From: Candidatus Caenarcanales bacterium
GTDB lineage: Bacteria; Cyanobacteriota; Vampirovibrionia; Caenarcaniphilales; Caenarcanaceae
DNA length: 8,857 bases
Direction of reading: 5' to 3'
NCBI GenBank assembly: GCA_947489925.1
Contig: CANLFK010000087.1
Coordinates: forward strand, 1-8,857
In this document: one piece after another, positions 1-5,451 of the stretch
Layout of the letters: the number at the start of each line of letters is the position of its first letter
Numbering within the stretch: position 1 is the first letter of the stretch
The notes under the pieces: model-generated
Told to the model about the DNA's origin: nothing
The model's database searches: none
What the model saw: the letters and a program-made list of their open reading frames with translations, nothing else
Made by a program: the position numbers and the translations under genes

Positions 1-1
1 T

Positions 2-109
2 CAGAAATCAGTGAATGCGGCTATAGATTGGGCTTTTCTTGAAATTATAGATTCGGATCTTTCCTCCTATTTTCGCCATTTTCAAAAAACAATCTCAGCT
101 TCTATTTAA
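2..109 (+). other. Possible tail of a plus-strand ORF entering from the left edge
   Basis: Frame 2 of the plus strand is open from the window edge to a TAA at 107-109, giving about 35 residues that begin QKSVNAAIDWAFLEI and end in TISASI. The residue mix looks protein-like, with acidic, aromatic and hydrophobic positions interspersed, but I recognise no family and no start lies in the window. If real, it is the C-terminus of a gene convergent with the minus-strand block. An open frame this short can easily arise by chance. Confidence 0.2.
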
Positions 110-119
110 TCGGGGAAGG

Positions 120-323
120 CTATAGTGCACTTGCACACAATGTAACACGATCAGAACGATCAGAAGTACCGTTTGGAAATATTGTTTGACTATTAGAAGG
201 ACTACATCCGCTTGCTGCAACGACTAAAGAAGAGCCGAGACTAAGGAATGTTTTACCAAATGAACCAGCATGTGAACCAGCATATTTGGCAACATTAGGA
301 AGTAAGTTAGAAATAGTAACCAT
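120..323 (-). CDS. Hypothetical 67-aa ORF, possibly a small secreted or lipoprotein-like peptide
   Basis: This is a short ORF with an ATG start, a TAG stop and no clear Shine-Dalgarno site (only GAG about 11 nt upstream). I recognise no family. Residues 24-39 (K, then a mostly hydrophobic stretch rich in S, L, V and A) are followed by A-S-G-C, which resembles a lipobox ending at C40, and a Ser/Asn-rich tail. The predicted N-region before the hydrophobic part is unusually long. Two short in-frame tandem repeats sit inside it: a 12-nt repeat giving AGSH-AGSF and a 9-nt repeat giving SDR-SDR. It is more G+C-rich by eye than the neighbouring genes. It may be a real small gene, a decayed fragment or part of a repeat element. 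It follows the lipid-kinase fusion by 142 nt. Confidence 0.25.
   Translation of the reverse strand: MVTISNLLPNVAKYAGSHAGSFGKTFLSLGSSLVVAASGCSPSNSQTIFPNGTSDRSDRVTLCASAL
148..165. repeat. Perfect 9-bp tandem repeat (2 copies)
   Basis: CGATCAGAA occurs twice back to back. In the minus-strand ORF it encodes the repeated tripeptide Ser-Asp-Arg. Confidence 0.7.
261..284. repeat. 12-bp tandem repeat (2 copies, one mismatch)
   Basis: TGAACCAGCATG is followed directly by TGAACCAGCATA. In the minus-strand ORF the two units encode AGS-His and AGS-Phe type tetrapeptides, so the duplication keeps the frame. Confidence 0.7.
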
Positions 324-389
324 AAAAATAAAATCTCAATCAACTAAAATGCATGAAAAAAATTTACAACAACACCAAAAAGATGAATA

Positions 390-404
390 TTAACATTTTG
401 TTAA
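390..404. repeat. Short inverted repeat, possible operator
   Basis: TTAACA and TGTTAA form perfect 6-bp arms around a 3-nt TTT spacer. The site lies between the end of the lipid-kinase fusion and the doubtful 67-codon ORF. It has too little G+C and no adjacent U-run, so it is a poor intrinsic terminator. A regulator-binding site is possible but unproven. Confidence 0.3.
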
Positions 405-465
405 ATAGTCTTTAATTTTACTTTTAGCTTGCAAAAACTCAATTTTTTCTTAAGAATTCTATTGT

Positions 466-1935
466 TTAAGGCACAAAAACCAAAAGTCTTTTATGTAAAA
501 ATTCAATAGTTATGGGTGTTTTACCAATATAATCGCCATCAACTTGAACATTCAAAGGCGGCCACGACAAAATTTTCAAATTGCGCCCTTCAAAATGTTG
601 AATCGGTTCAAGACTGCCTTTATATTGATTACTAAAAACTTGCGCTAAAGCGGTTATATAATCTAAATCTTGTTGAGGTTTTAAAACACAAATATCTAAA
701 GACTTTCTTTGTAGGCTCTCTTCGAGATTAATTTGAGGCAAAAAAGCTTGAATATAACTATTACGATTAATGATCAAAGCACCAATGCCAGTAGTCCAAA
801 TATTTTTGCCGTCAATGCTTAATAATAAACGGGCTTGTTTTGGTGCTATAACCTGCTTGGCCGCCTCTAGACAATAAGCCCAAATACCTAAAGCTTTTTT
901 CTTTTCGGAGGTTGTTAATTTCATAATATTTGCATCAATGCCAACACCAGCGCACAAAGTTAAATAATGATTGCTGGCTTTAGAAATATTTACTTTTTGA
1001 GTTTCTCCAAGCAAAATGGTTTCGAGAGCCTGTTTTGGTTGAGCAGAAATATTTAAACTTTTAGCAAATAAATTCCCTGTTCCGCTTGGAATAACACCTA
1101 AAACCACAGACCAATTATTTTTTATTAAACCAATTGCCTCACGTACAGTTCCATCACCCCCAACTGCGACTATGGCGGTGTATTTTCCAGTTCTAATATC
1201 TTCGGCAAATAATTCATTTAAATTGTCAAATTGGTGGCATTCATGCACTTTATAATTGGCTTTATTCGGTAAATTGGCAAAGGTTTGTTCAATTAATTCG
1301 GTTATTTCTTTGGCATTATCTTGTCCAGATTTAGGATTGACCAAAAACAAATAAGAGCCATTGCTACTACTTTTGAGCATATTATATTGCTTAGTTTTAT
1401 GCCCAAACCACAAACGCCGCACCAAATCAGAAGAACAAACTATAATTTCACGCAGAGCAAGCAATAAACCTCTTTTAAAAAAACTTTTAGAAAACCAGCG
1501 AACTCTAATCGCCAACATTCCCATTTTATGAGCACCAAAAGTATCAGTAAAAATACCATCACCAACCATGGCTACTTTATCAGCGGTTAATTCAAAAAAA
1601 TCAAGCATTTGCTGAAAACACAAAATGTCGGGTTTATAAGCGTTTTCAATCATAGGAATAATTAAATCTTCTTCGGCTAAAAGATTAAGCACTTTTTCGC
1701 AATATTTAGAACTAAAATTATTTGTGATTATGCCAGTTTTAAAGCCGTTCTCTTGGAGGCGTTTTAGGCATTGCACAATTTGCTCCGAAAATTTACCGCT
1801 CCGCTCTGGCATTAAAGTGTCGTCTAAATCAAAAATTGCGCCTTCAAGTTTTCTGTCTTTCATCATCTGAGGCGCAAGTTGAGTTATATTCTCAAGAGTA
1901 ATATTTGGTTTTAGATTTTGTAAAAATTTATTCAT
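466..1935 (-). CDS. Fusion of YqeG/Gep4-type HAD phosphatase and diacylglycerol-kinase-family lipid kinase
   Basis: The 489-residue protein has two enzyme domains. Residues ~1-175 match the YqeG/Gep4 HAD-IIIA family, which includes phosphatidylglycerophosphate phosphatases: the DLDDT nucleophile motif is at 36-40, TNN at 71-73, K101 before PD, and VGDG at 124-127 with D131. Residues ~193-489 are a YegS/DgkB-type lipid kinase: NPKSG at 200-204, GGDGT at 259-263, PSGTGN at 283-288, and a late VDGD at 465-468 where many relatives have DGE. The kinase domain would phosphorylate a lipid such as diacylglycerol with ATP at the inner membrane face. I infer a joint role in phospholipid synthesis or recycling; substrates are untested. 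I chose ATG 1935, one base after the upstream stop. A TTG at 1953 would add six residues and overlap the upstream gene. Neither start has a good Shine-Dalgarno site. All key motifs look intact. Confidence 0.9.
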   Translation of the reverse strand: MNKFLQNLKPNITLENITQLAPQMMKDRKLEGAIFDLDDTLMPERSGKFSEQIVQCLKRLQENGFKTGIITNNFSSKYCEKVLNLLAEEDLIIPMIENAYKPDILCFQQMLDFFELTADKVAMVGDGIFTDTFGAHKMGMLAIRVRWFSKSFFKRGLLLALREIIVCSSDLVRRLWFGHKTKQYNMLKSSSNGSYLFLVNPKSGQDNAKEITELIEQTFANLPNKANYKVHECHQFDNLNELFAEDIRTGKYTAIVAVGGDGTVREAIGLIKNNWSVVLGVIPSGTGNLFAKSLNISAQPKQALETILLGETQKVNISKASNHYLTLCAGVGIDANIMKLTTSEKKKALGIWAYCLEAAKQVIAPKQARLLLSIDGKNIWTTGIGALIINRNSYIQAFLPQINLEESLQRKSLDICVLKPQQDLDYITALAQVFSNQYKGSLEPIQHFEGRNLKILSWPPLNVQVDGDYIGKTPITIEFLHKRLLVFVP

Positions 1936-1936
1936 T

Positions 1937-2161
1937 TTATTTGTCAATTTCAAGTATTTTTATACGGGCATTAAAACCATAAACAATGCGCACTTGTTGT
2001 TTAGAAACCTGAAAATAATCCGCCAAAAAATTAATTAACTCTTGATTTGCTTTGCCTTCGACCGCGGGTGCTTTAATTTTAATTTTCCAACAATCGCCTT
2101 CAGACAATAAAAGCTGATTAACTTTAGCATTCGGCTGGACTATGACTTTAATTTTAATCAA
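1937..2161 (-). CDS. yggU: DUF167 (YggU-family) small protein
   Basis: This 74-residue protein matches the DUF167/YggU family across its whole length. It shows the early VxVxPNAK segment (residues 6-13), the central IKIKAPAVEGKANQELI block (28-44) and the IVYGFNARIKILEI end (59-72), where the family usually has a GxxSRxK-like turn. Family members are compact alpha/beta proteins of about 70-100 residues, widespread in bacteria, with no settled function. The start is TTG at 2161; an in-frame TAA lies only a few codons upstream and there is no nearby ATG, so this start is fairly secure. The stop is one nucleotide from the ATG of the HAD-lipid-kinase fusion, so the two are almost certainly co-transcribed. 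Confidence 0.88.
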   Translation of the reverse strand: MIKIKVIVQPNAKVNQLLLSEGDCWKIKIKAPAVEGKANQELINFLADYFQVSKQQVRIVYGFNARIKILEIDK

Positions 2162-2176
2162 AATAGTTTATCTTGT

Positions 2177-2208
2177 ATTATAAGCTTTATTTAGTTGTTT
2201 ATTAGCAA
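2177..2208 (-). promoter_or_regulatory. Weak candidate promoter for the yggU-lipid kinase pair
   Basis: On the minus strand a TATAAT (2182-2177) lies about 16 nt before the TTG start, and a TTGCTA (2208-2203) is a possible -35. The spacer is 20 nt, longer than usual, and AT-rich DNA gives such matches by chance. The 117-nt gap after the aminotransferase (2162-2278) is the only space for a promoter here. I see no GC-rich terminator hairpin in it. Confidence 0.25.
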
Positions 2209-2278
2209 AACCGTGATAAGAAAAAACAACCTTAAATTCCTAAATCATTAATTTCGGTATTTTTTGTGAAATGAATTT

Positions 2279-3364
2279 TCAAGAATTAAGGCTTTCTATT
2301 ACTCTGTTTATATCATTCATAGAAATAACTGGACTTATCGGCAAACTAAGTATTTCTTTATGAATCTGCTCTGTTATCGGTAAACTTAAATTATTTATTT
2401 CTTTGTAAGCACCTTGTTTGTGTGGGGGTATCGGGTAATGAATTATTGTTTGAATACCCTTATCGAGTAAAAATTTTTGTAATTGTTCTCTTTCTTTTGT
2501 TCTAATTGTGAATAAATGCCACACATGAGATTCTGGGTCTGATATTTGAGGCAAAATTATTTTATTATTGTGTATATTTTCTAAATAATATTTTGCAATT
2601 TCTCGTCTTTTTTTATTTTCTTTATCTAAGTATTTTAATTTAACTCTCAAAACACTTGCTTGAACTTCATCTAAACGACTATTAACACCTTTGTAAAGAT
2701 TTTCATATTTAACCTGAGAGCCATAATTTCTCAATGCTTTTAAGCTCTCTGCAAGTTCAGCATCATTCGTTGTAATTGCTCCTCCATCTCCCAAGCAACC
2801 TAAATTCTTACCAGGATAAAAACTAAAGCCGCTGGCATCTCCTAAATTGCCTGTTCTCTTACCTTTATAAATAGCTCCATGTGCTTGTGCTGAATCTTCT
2901 ATAACTTTTAAATTGTATTTTTTTGCAAGTAATAATATTTTGTCCATTTCTACGACTCGGCCGTATAGATGAACAATCATAATAGCTTTTGTTTTTTCGG
3001 TAATTTTGCTCTCTATTAAATCTGGGTCAATATTGTATGTATTAATGTTTGGCTCTACGAGTATTGGTTTTAAATTATTAGCTGAAATGGACAAAATACT
3101 TGCAATATAAGTATTAGCTGGAACAATTATTTCAGACATTGCAGGAAAATTATAAGCTCTCAATATTAAAATTAAAGCATCTAATCCATTTGCTACTCCT
3201 ATACAAAATTTTGTACCGCAATAATTAGCAAACTCATGCTCAAAAGCTTCTAATTCTTTACCCAATATATACCAACCAGAATCAATTACTCTATTCACTG
3301 CTTCTTTGATTTCGTCAGCGTATTGAGCATTAATTTTTTGCAAATCTAAAAATGGAATTGTCAT
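2279..3364 (-). CDS. DegT/DnrJ/EryC1/StrS-family sugar aminotransferase (FdtB/QdtB-like)
   Basis: This 361-residue PLP enzyme is full length. It probably transaminates a 3-keto-6-deoxyhexose bound to dTDP, using glutamate, to give a 3-amino sugar nucleotide. Visible signatures are PFLDLQKINAQY at the N-terminus, DSGWYILG (28-35), GVANGLDAL (56-64), VPANTYIAS (81-89), EDSAQAHGA (156-164) with the PLP-contacting Asp157, and SFYPGKNLG (181-189) with Lys186 as the Schiff-base lysine. NSRLDEVQA (228-236) and IIHYPIPPHKQ (307-317) complete the pattern. The opening and the YPGKNLG block resemble the FdtB/QdtB/VioA group, but exact substrate cannot be read from sequence alone. ATG overlaps the stop of the preceding GNAT fusion (TAATG) and lacks a Shine-Dalgarno site, suggesting translation by re-initiation. 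The acetyltransferase domain just upstream probably acts on its product. Confidence 0.92.
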   Translation of the reverse strand: MTIPFLDLQKINAQYADEIKEAVNRVIDSGWYILGKELEAFEHEFANYCGTKFCIGVANGLDALILILRAYNFPAMSEIIVPANTYIASILSISANNLKPILVEPNINTYNIDPDLIESKITEKTKAIMIVHLYGRVVEMDKILLLAKKYNLKVIEDSAQAHGAIYKGKRTGNLGDASGFSFYPGKNLGCLGDGGAITTNDAELAESLKALRNYGSQVKYENLYKGVNSRLDEVQASVLRVKLKYLDKENKKRREIAKYYLENIHNNKIILPQISDPESHVWHLFTIRTKEREQLQKFLLDKGIQTIIHYPIPPHKQGAYKEINNLSLPITEQIHKEILSLPISPVISMNDINRVIESLNS

Positions 3365-4281
3365 TAATTTATAAACTTTTTGTATTTGTCTTTTATTATT
3401 TCATAGTCTTCTTTTTTATACTCAAAATAATAATTTAATTCATCTTCTGAAACTATTTTTGCTCCATAAAGTTTATATAATTTAATAGCTTTATTATTTT
3501 CTTTTCTTACATCCCATCGTGCTTTTGGAAAAGATAATTTATTAAAACCAAACCCAATGGATAATAAAAAAGATTGAATCGTAGTATTAGAAGGTCTATC
3601 AGGTTTTATAATCCAGCTACCCCAACAAAAACTATTATCTTTAAAATCATATAATCTAACTGTTCCATATTTTTCACCACTCAAAGACTCAATTATAAAA
3701 TAATATTCTTCTTTGTTTTTTTCTCTTTCTTTGTATTTTTTTATCCAATTAATTTGTGCATTTAAATCATCATCAACGGAAGACAGATGTTTATTTAAAT
3801 TATCATCTAATCTTAGAGAAAGTATAAATTCTGCATCTTTTACTTCAACGAATCTTAGTTTTATACTTTTACCTATAACTTCTAGACTCTTTTTTTCTAA
3901 TATATTTTTCACCTGTTCATAAATATTTAAAGCAAATTCATAAAATTCTCTCGCTTCTTCTAATGTTGGTTTTCCATCTGGAAGTAAACCAAATTCTGAA
4001 GGATAACGAGAATCTATATAAAGTTGATTCAGTGTATCAAGTAAATCATCATTATTTAGTTTTAAATCTTCAATTATTATTTCCTTTAATCTCAATAAAT
4101 CATGCTGTTTAGGAACTTTCAATTGCTTATATTCAATTAAGGCTTTAAAAGATTTTTCTATTGACTGTTGAGAATGAAAAGCAATCATATGTGATAAATC
4201 AGCTATATCGATAATTCTTGATATAATTTTCAAATCATCAAGTGAAGCTCTCAGCCACTCTTTTGGCATATTGATTTTCAT
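3364..4281 (-). CDS. HEPN domain fused to GNAT N-acetyltransferase
   Basis: Residues 1-130 are a HEPN domain of the PF05168 type: HSQQSIEKSFKALIE (36-50), KQHDLLRL (58-65) and SRYPSEFG (91-98). It lacks the RX4-6H ribonuclease motif of HepT-type toxins. Residues ~136-305 form a GNAT domain: KLRFVEVKDAEFI (141-153), a GTVRLYDF strand (206-213) and the C-terminal block with ENNKAIKLYKLYGAKIV (261-277). Between them, EKKSLEVIGKS marks the join: the separate HEPN upstream stops here, and stand-alone GNATs would begin about at residue 135, which is Val (GTT). The likely reaction is acetyl-CoA-dependent N-acetylation of the amino sugar made by the next gene; this is inferred from position. ATG overlaps the preceding MNT stop by 4 nt, and GGAG lies 10 nt upstream. 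The HEPN half would be expected to bind that MNT. Confidence 0.88.
   Translation of the reverse strand: MKINMPKEWLRASLDDLKIISRIIDIADLSHMIAFHSQQSIEKSFKALIEYKQLKVPKQHDLLRLKEIIIEDLKLNNDDLLDTLNQLYIDSRYPSEFGLLPDGKPTLEEAREFYEFALNIYEQVKNILEKKSLEVIGKSIKLRFVEVKDAEFILSLRLDDNLNKHLSSVDDDLNAQINWIKKYKEREKNKEEYYFIIESLSGEKYGTVRLYDFKDNSFCWGSWIIKPDRPSNTTIQSFLLSIGFGFNKLSFPKARWDVRKENNKAIKLYKLYGAKIVSEDELNYYFEYKKEDYEIIKDKYKKFIN
3895..4014 (-). repeat. Copy A of conserved HEPN C-terminal segment
   Basis: This 120-nt segment encodes residues 90-129 of the HEPN-GNAT fusion. Compared by hand with 4628-4747 it has 16 mismatches (about 87% identity), yet the proteins differ at only 1 of 40 residues. The changes are almost all synonymous, which points to constraint on the protein or an older duplication. 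Confidence 0.85.
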
Positions 4282-4610
4282 ATCAAAACAACTCCATTGT
4301 TAATATCATTTCTATAAAAACTACCTTCACTATTTGAAAATAATTCATACACTTTTTTTGAGTGAACAATTAAATCAATTGGTATTACTTTTCTCAAATT
4401 TCTTAAACATTTTGATACTCGAAGATAGAGAATATTTTTTTCTTTAAAACTTTGCGGCATAAAATCATCTTTGGTAACAATATATAAATCAATATCGCTA
4501 TCTGCAGTTGGCTCACCATAAGCATAACTACCAAATAAAATTACTTTTTCTGGGTCAAGTGGTTTTAAAGCCTCTATAATTTGATTTTTAATTTCTTCTG
4601 GTAATTTCAT
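4278..4610 (-). CDS. MNT-family minimal nucleotidyltransferase (second copy)
   Basis: This 110-residue protein has the complete active-site pattern of minimal nucleotidyltransferases: G27-S28, ten residues, then D39-I-D41, with a third acidic residue D79 on the later IDLIV strand. MNT proteins pair with HEPN proteins; in the characterised MntA-HepT system the MNT partner is an antitoxin that adds AMP to the HEPN toxin. Whether that chemistry applies to this HEPN type is unknown. Residues 1-52 are identical to the MNT at 5017-5346, and the remainder is largely different. Its ATG overlaps the stop of the upstream HEPN gene (ATGA), and its own stop overlaps the start of the HEPN-GNAT fusion, its probable partner. 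An AAGG about 12 nt upstream is a weak ribosome site within the previous gene. Confidence 0.9.
   Translation of the reverse strand: MKLPEEIKNQIIEALKPLDPEKVILFGSYAYGEPTADSDIDLYIVTKDDFMPQSFKEKNILYLRVSKCLRNLRKVIPIDLIVHSKKVYELFSNSEGSFYRNDINNGVVLI
4456..4610 (-). repeat. Copy A of 155-bp near-identical MNT 5' repeat
   Basis: This segment is identical to 5192-5346 except for one synonymous base (4485 versus 5221). Identity begins precisely at the ATG and ends after codon 51 or 52; flanking bases differ. The pattern suggests recent duplication or gene conversion of the MNT active-site half. Confidence 0.95.
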
Positions 4611-5020
4611 GATTTTATATTACCTTGTTCGAGTATATTTTTAACTTGCTCATAAATATTTAAAGCAAACTCATAAAATTCTTTAGCTTCTTCTAGTGTT
4701 GGTTTTCCGTCTGGCAATAAACCAAATTCCGAAGGGTAGCGAGAGTCAGTGTACAAATCATTAAGTTGATTCAATTTCTTTTCGTCTATATTATTTAAAG
4801 TAATCTTTGAAGAAACAATATTGTATAATTTTAGTAAATTATGAGTTTTGATAATATCTAGCTTCAAATATTCAAAAATCGCTTTAAATGACTTTTCTAT
4901 ACTTTGTTGGCAGAGAAAAGATGCAACAGAAGTTAAGTGTTCAAAAGGAAGTAATTTATCCGCAGAATCTAAATCAATCAGAGAGGCTTTTAACCAATCA
5001 TTTGTAAATCTATTTCTCAT
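4607..5020 (-). CDS. HEPN domain protein (stand-alone copy)
   Basis: This is a 137-residue PF05168-type HEPN protein, the normal length for a stand-alone member. It shows WLKASLIDLDSA (9-20), a QQSIEKSFKAIFEY core helix (38-51), THNLLKL (59-65) and SRYPSEFG (93-100) before a long C-terminal helix ending at residue 131. It matches the HEPN half of the downstream fusion, strongly so in the last 40 residues, moderately in the first 85. No RX4-6H motif is visible, so RNase activity of the HepT kind is not supported by sequence. It overlaps the preceding MNT gene by ATGA and the following MNT gene by ATGA. I infer a toxin or binding partner of the upstream MNT; a housekeeping complex with nucleotidyltransferase function is another possibility. 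Confidence 0.88.
   Translation of the reverse strand: MRNRFTNDWLKASLIDLDSADKLLPFEHLTSVASFLCQQSIEKSFKAIFEYLKLDIIKTHNLLKLYNIVSSKITLNNIDEKKLNQLNDLYTDSRYPSEFGLLPDGKPTLEEAKEFYEFALNIYEQVKNILEQGNIKS
4628..4747 (-). repeat. Copy B of conserved HEPN C-terminal segment
   Basis: This partner of 3895-4014 encodes residues 92-131 of the stand-alone HEPN. Only Lys113 versus Arg111 differs between the encoded 40-residue segments. Confidence 0.85.
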
Positions 5021-5346
5021 AAAATATTAATTCCCTTCACGATTTGTTTAGCCAGTTGATTATCAGATATAAAAAACTGCTTATTAAATTCTTTTGTATG
5101 AACAATAATATCTATGTCTAAGTTTTTTCTCAATGGAATCAATATTTCAGAAAATTCCGAGCGAACTCTACAGAACTCAACATAATTCTTTGGCATAAAA
5201 TCATCTTTGGTAACAATATACAAATCAATATCGCTATCTGCAGTTGGCTCACCATAAGCATAACTACCAAATAAAATTACTTTTTCTGGGTCAAGTGGTT
5301 TTAAAGCCTCTATAATTTGATTTTTAATTTCTTCTGGTAATTTCAT
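5017..5346 (-). CDS. MNT-family minimal nucleotidyltransferase (first copy)
   Basis: This 109-residue protein opens the five-gene overlapping cluster. It carries the GSx10DxD signature (G27-S28, D39, D41) and a third acidic residue D79 in LDIDIIVH, so the catalytic triad appears complete. Residues 1-52 equal those of the second MNT copy. The remaining ~57 residues share only scattered positions, such as IVH and nearby hydrophobics. The probable partner is the HEPN protein that follows with a 4-nt ATGA overlap. A good ribosome site (AGAGGGGG, 7 nt before ATG) and a 105-nt upstream gap suggest that transcription and strong translation initiation begin here, with downstream genes coupled. The likely role is antitoxin or AMP-transferring partner of HEPN, inferred from family knowledge. 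Confidence 0.9.
   Translation of the reverse strand: MKLPEEIKNQIIEALKPLDPEKVILFGSYAYGEPTADSDIDLYIVTKDDFMPKNYVEFCRVRSEFSEILIPLRKNLDIDIIVHTKEFNKQFFISDNQLAKQIVKGINIL
5192..5346 (-). repeat. Copy B of 155-bp near-identical MNT 5' repeat
   Basis: This is the partner of 4456-4610, with 154 of 155 bases the same by direct comparison. The offset between copies is 736 nt here and 733 nt for the HEPN C-terminal repeats, consistent with duplication of a whole MNT-HEPN unit. Confidence 0.95.
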
Positions 5347-5353
5347 AAAACAA

Positions 5354-5361
5354 CCCCCTCT
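5354..5361 (-). promoter_or_regulatory. Ribosome binding site of first MNT gene
   Basis: AGAGGGGG on the minus strand lies 7 nt before the ATG at 5346. It is the strongest such site in the five-gene cluster; the later genes rely on overlaps with weak or absent sites. Confidence 0.6.
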
Positions 5362-5395
5362 AAAAACTCATTACAACTTTTAATATACTTTTTTC

Positions 5396-5401
5396 ATTAT
5401 A
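5396..5401 (-). promoter_or_regulatory. Candidate -10 box for the MNT/HEPN/aminotransferase cluster
   Basis: A perfect TATAAT on the minus strand lies 49 nt before the first MNT start, in the 105-nt gap after the acyltransferase remnant. No good TTGACA-like element lies 16-18 nt upstream (AATAGA or AAATAG at best), so the call is tentative. A promoter here would let the cluster be expressed apart from the upstream sugar genes. Confidence 0.35.
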
Positions 5402-5451
5402 ATATTCACTGGCTAAATCTATTTAAGAATCTGTTTAAAATCCACTTTTTG

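Noticed and set aside
25..80. Minus-strand mini-ORF of about 23 codons (MAKIGGKIRI...)
   Set aside because: It is very short, with no ribosome site or recognisable family, and competes with a plus-strand open frame.
441..460. Palindromes TTCTTAAGAA and AGAATTCT as a terminator after the lipid-kinase fusion
   Set aside because: They overlap each other, lack G+C pairs and loop space, and have no adjacent U-run on the minus strand.
1936..1953. TTG at 1953 as the start of the HAD-lipid-kinase fusion
   Set aside because: It would overlap the yggU coding end and has no ribosome site; the ATG at 1935 directly follows the yggU stop and fits the usual N-terminus of the YqeG family.
2162..2278. Intrinsic terminator after the aminotransferase gene
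   Set aside because: Minus-strand hairpins here (for example CC-GAAAT with ATTTAGG) are short, AT-rich and mismatched, and the T-run comes about 10 nt or more too late.
3713..3922. Plus-strand ORF opposite the HEPN-GNAT gene
   Set aside because: It lies wholly opposite a well-supported coding frame, is rich in Phe, Ser and Leu as expected from the reverse of AT-rich coding DNA, and has no family features.
4848..5030. Plus-strand ORF opposite the stand-alone HEPN gene
   Set aside because: It is antisense to a clear HEPN gene and shows no recognisable motif.
4456..5346. The two near-identical 155-bp segments as a CRISPR or insertion-sequence repeat
   Set aside because: There are only two copies, 736 nt apart, both are the start of MNT coding frames, and no transposase or terminal inverted repeats are visible.
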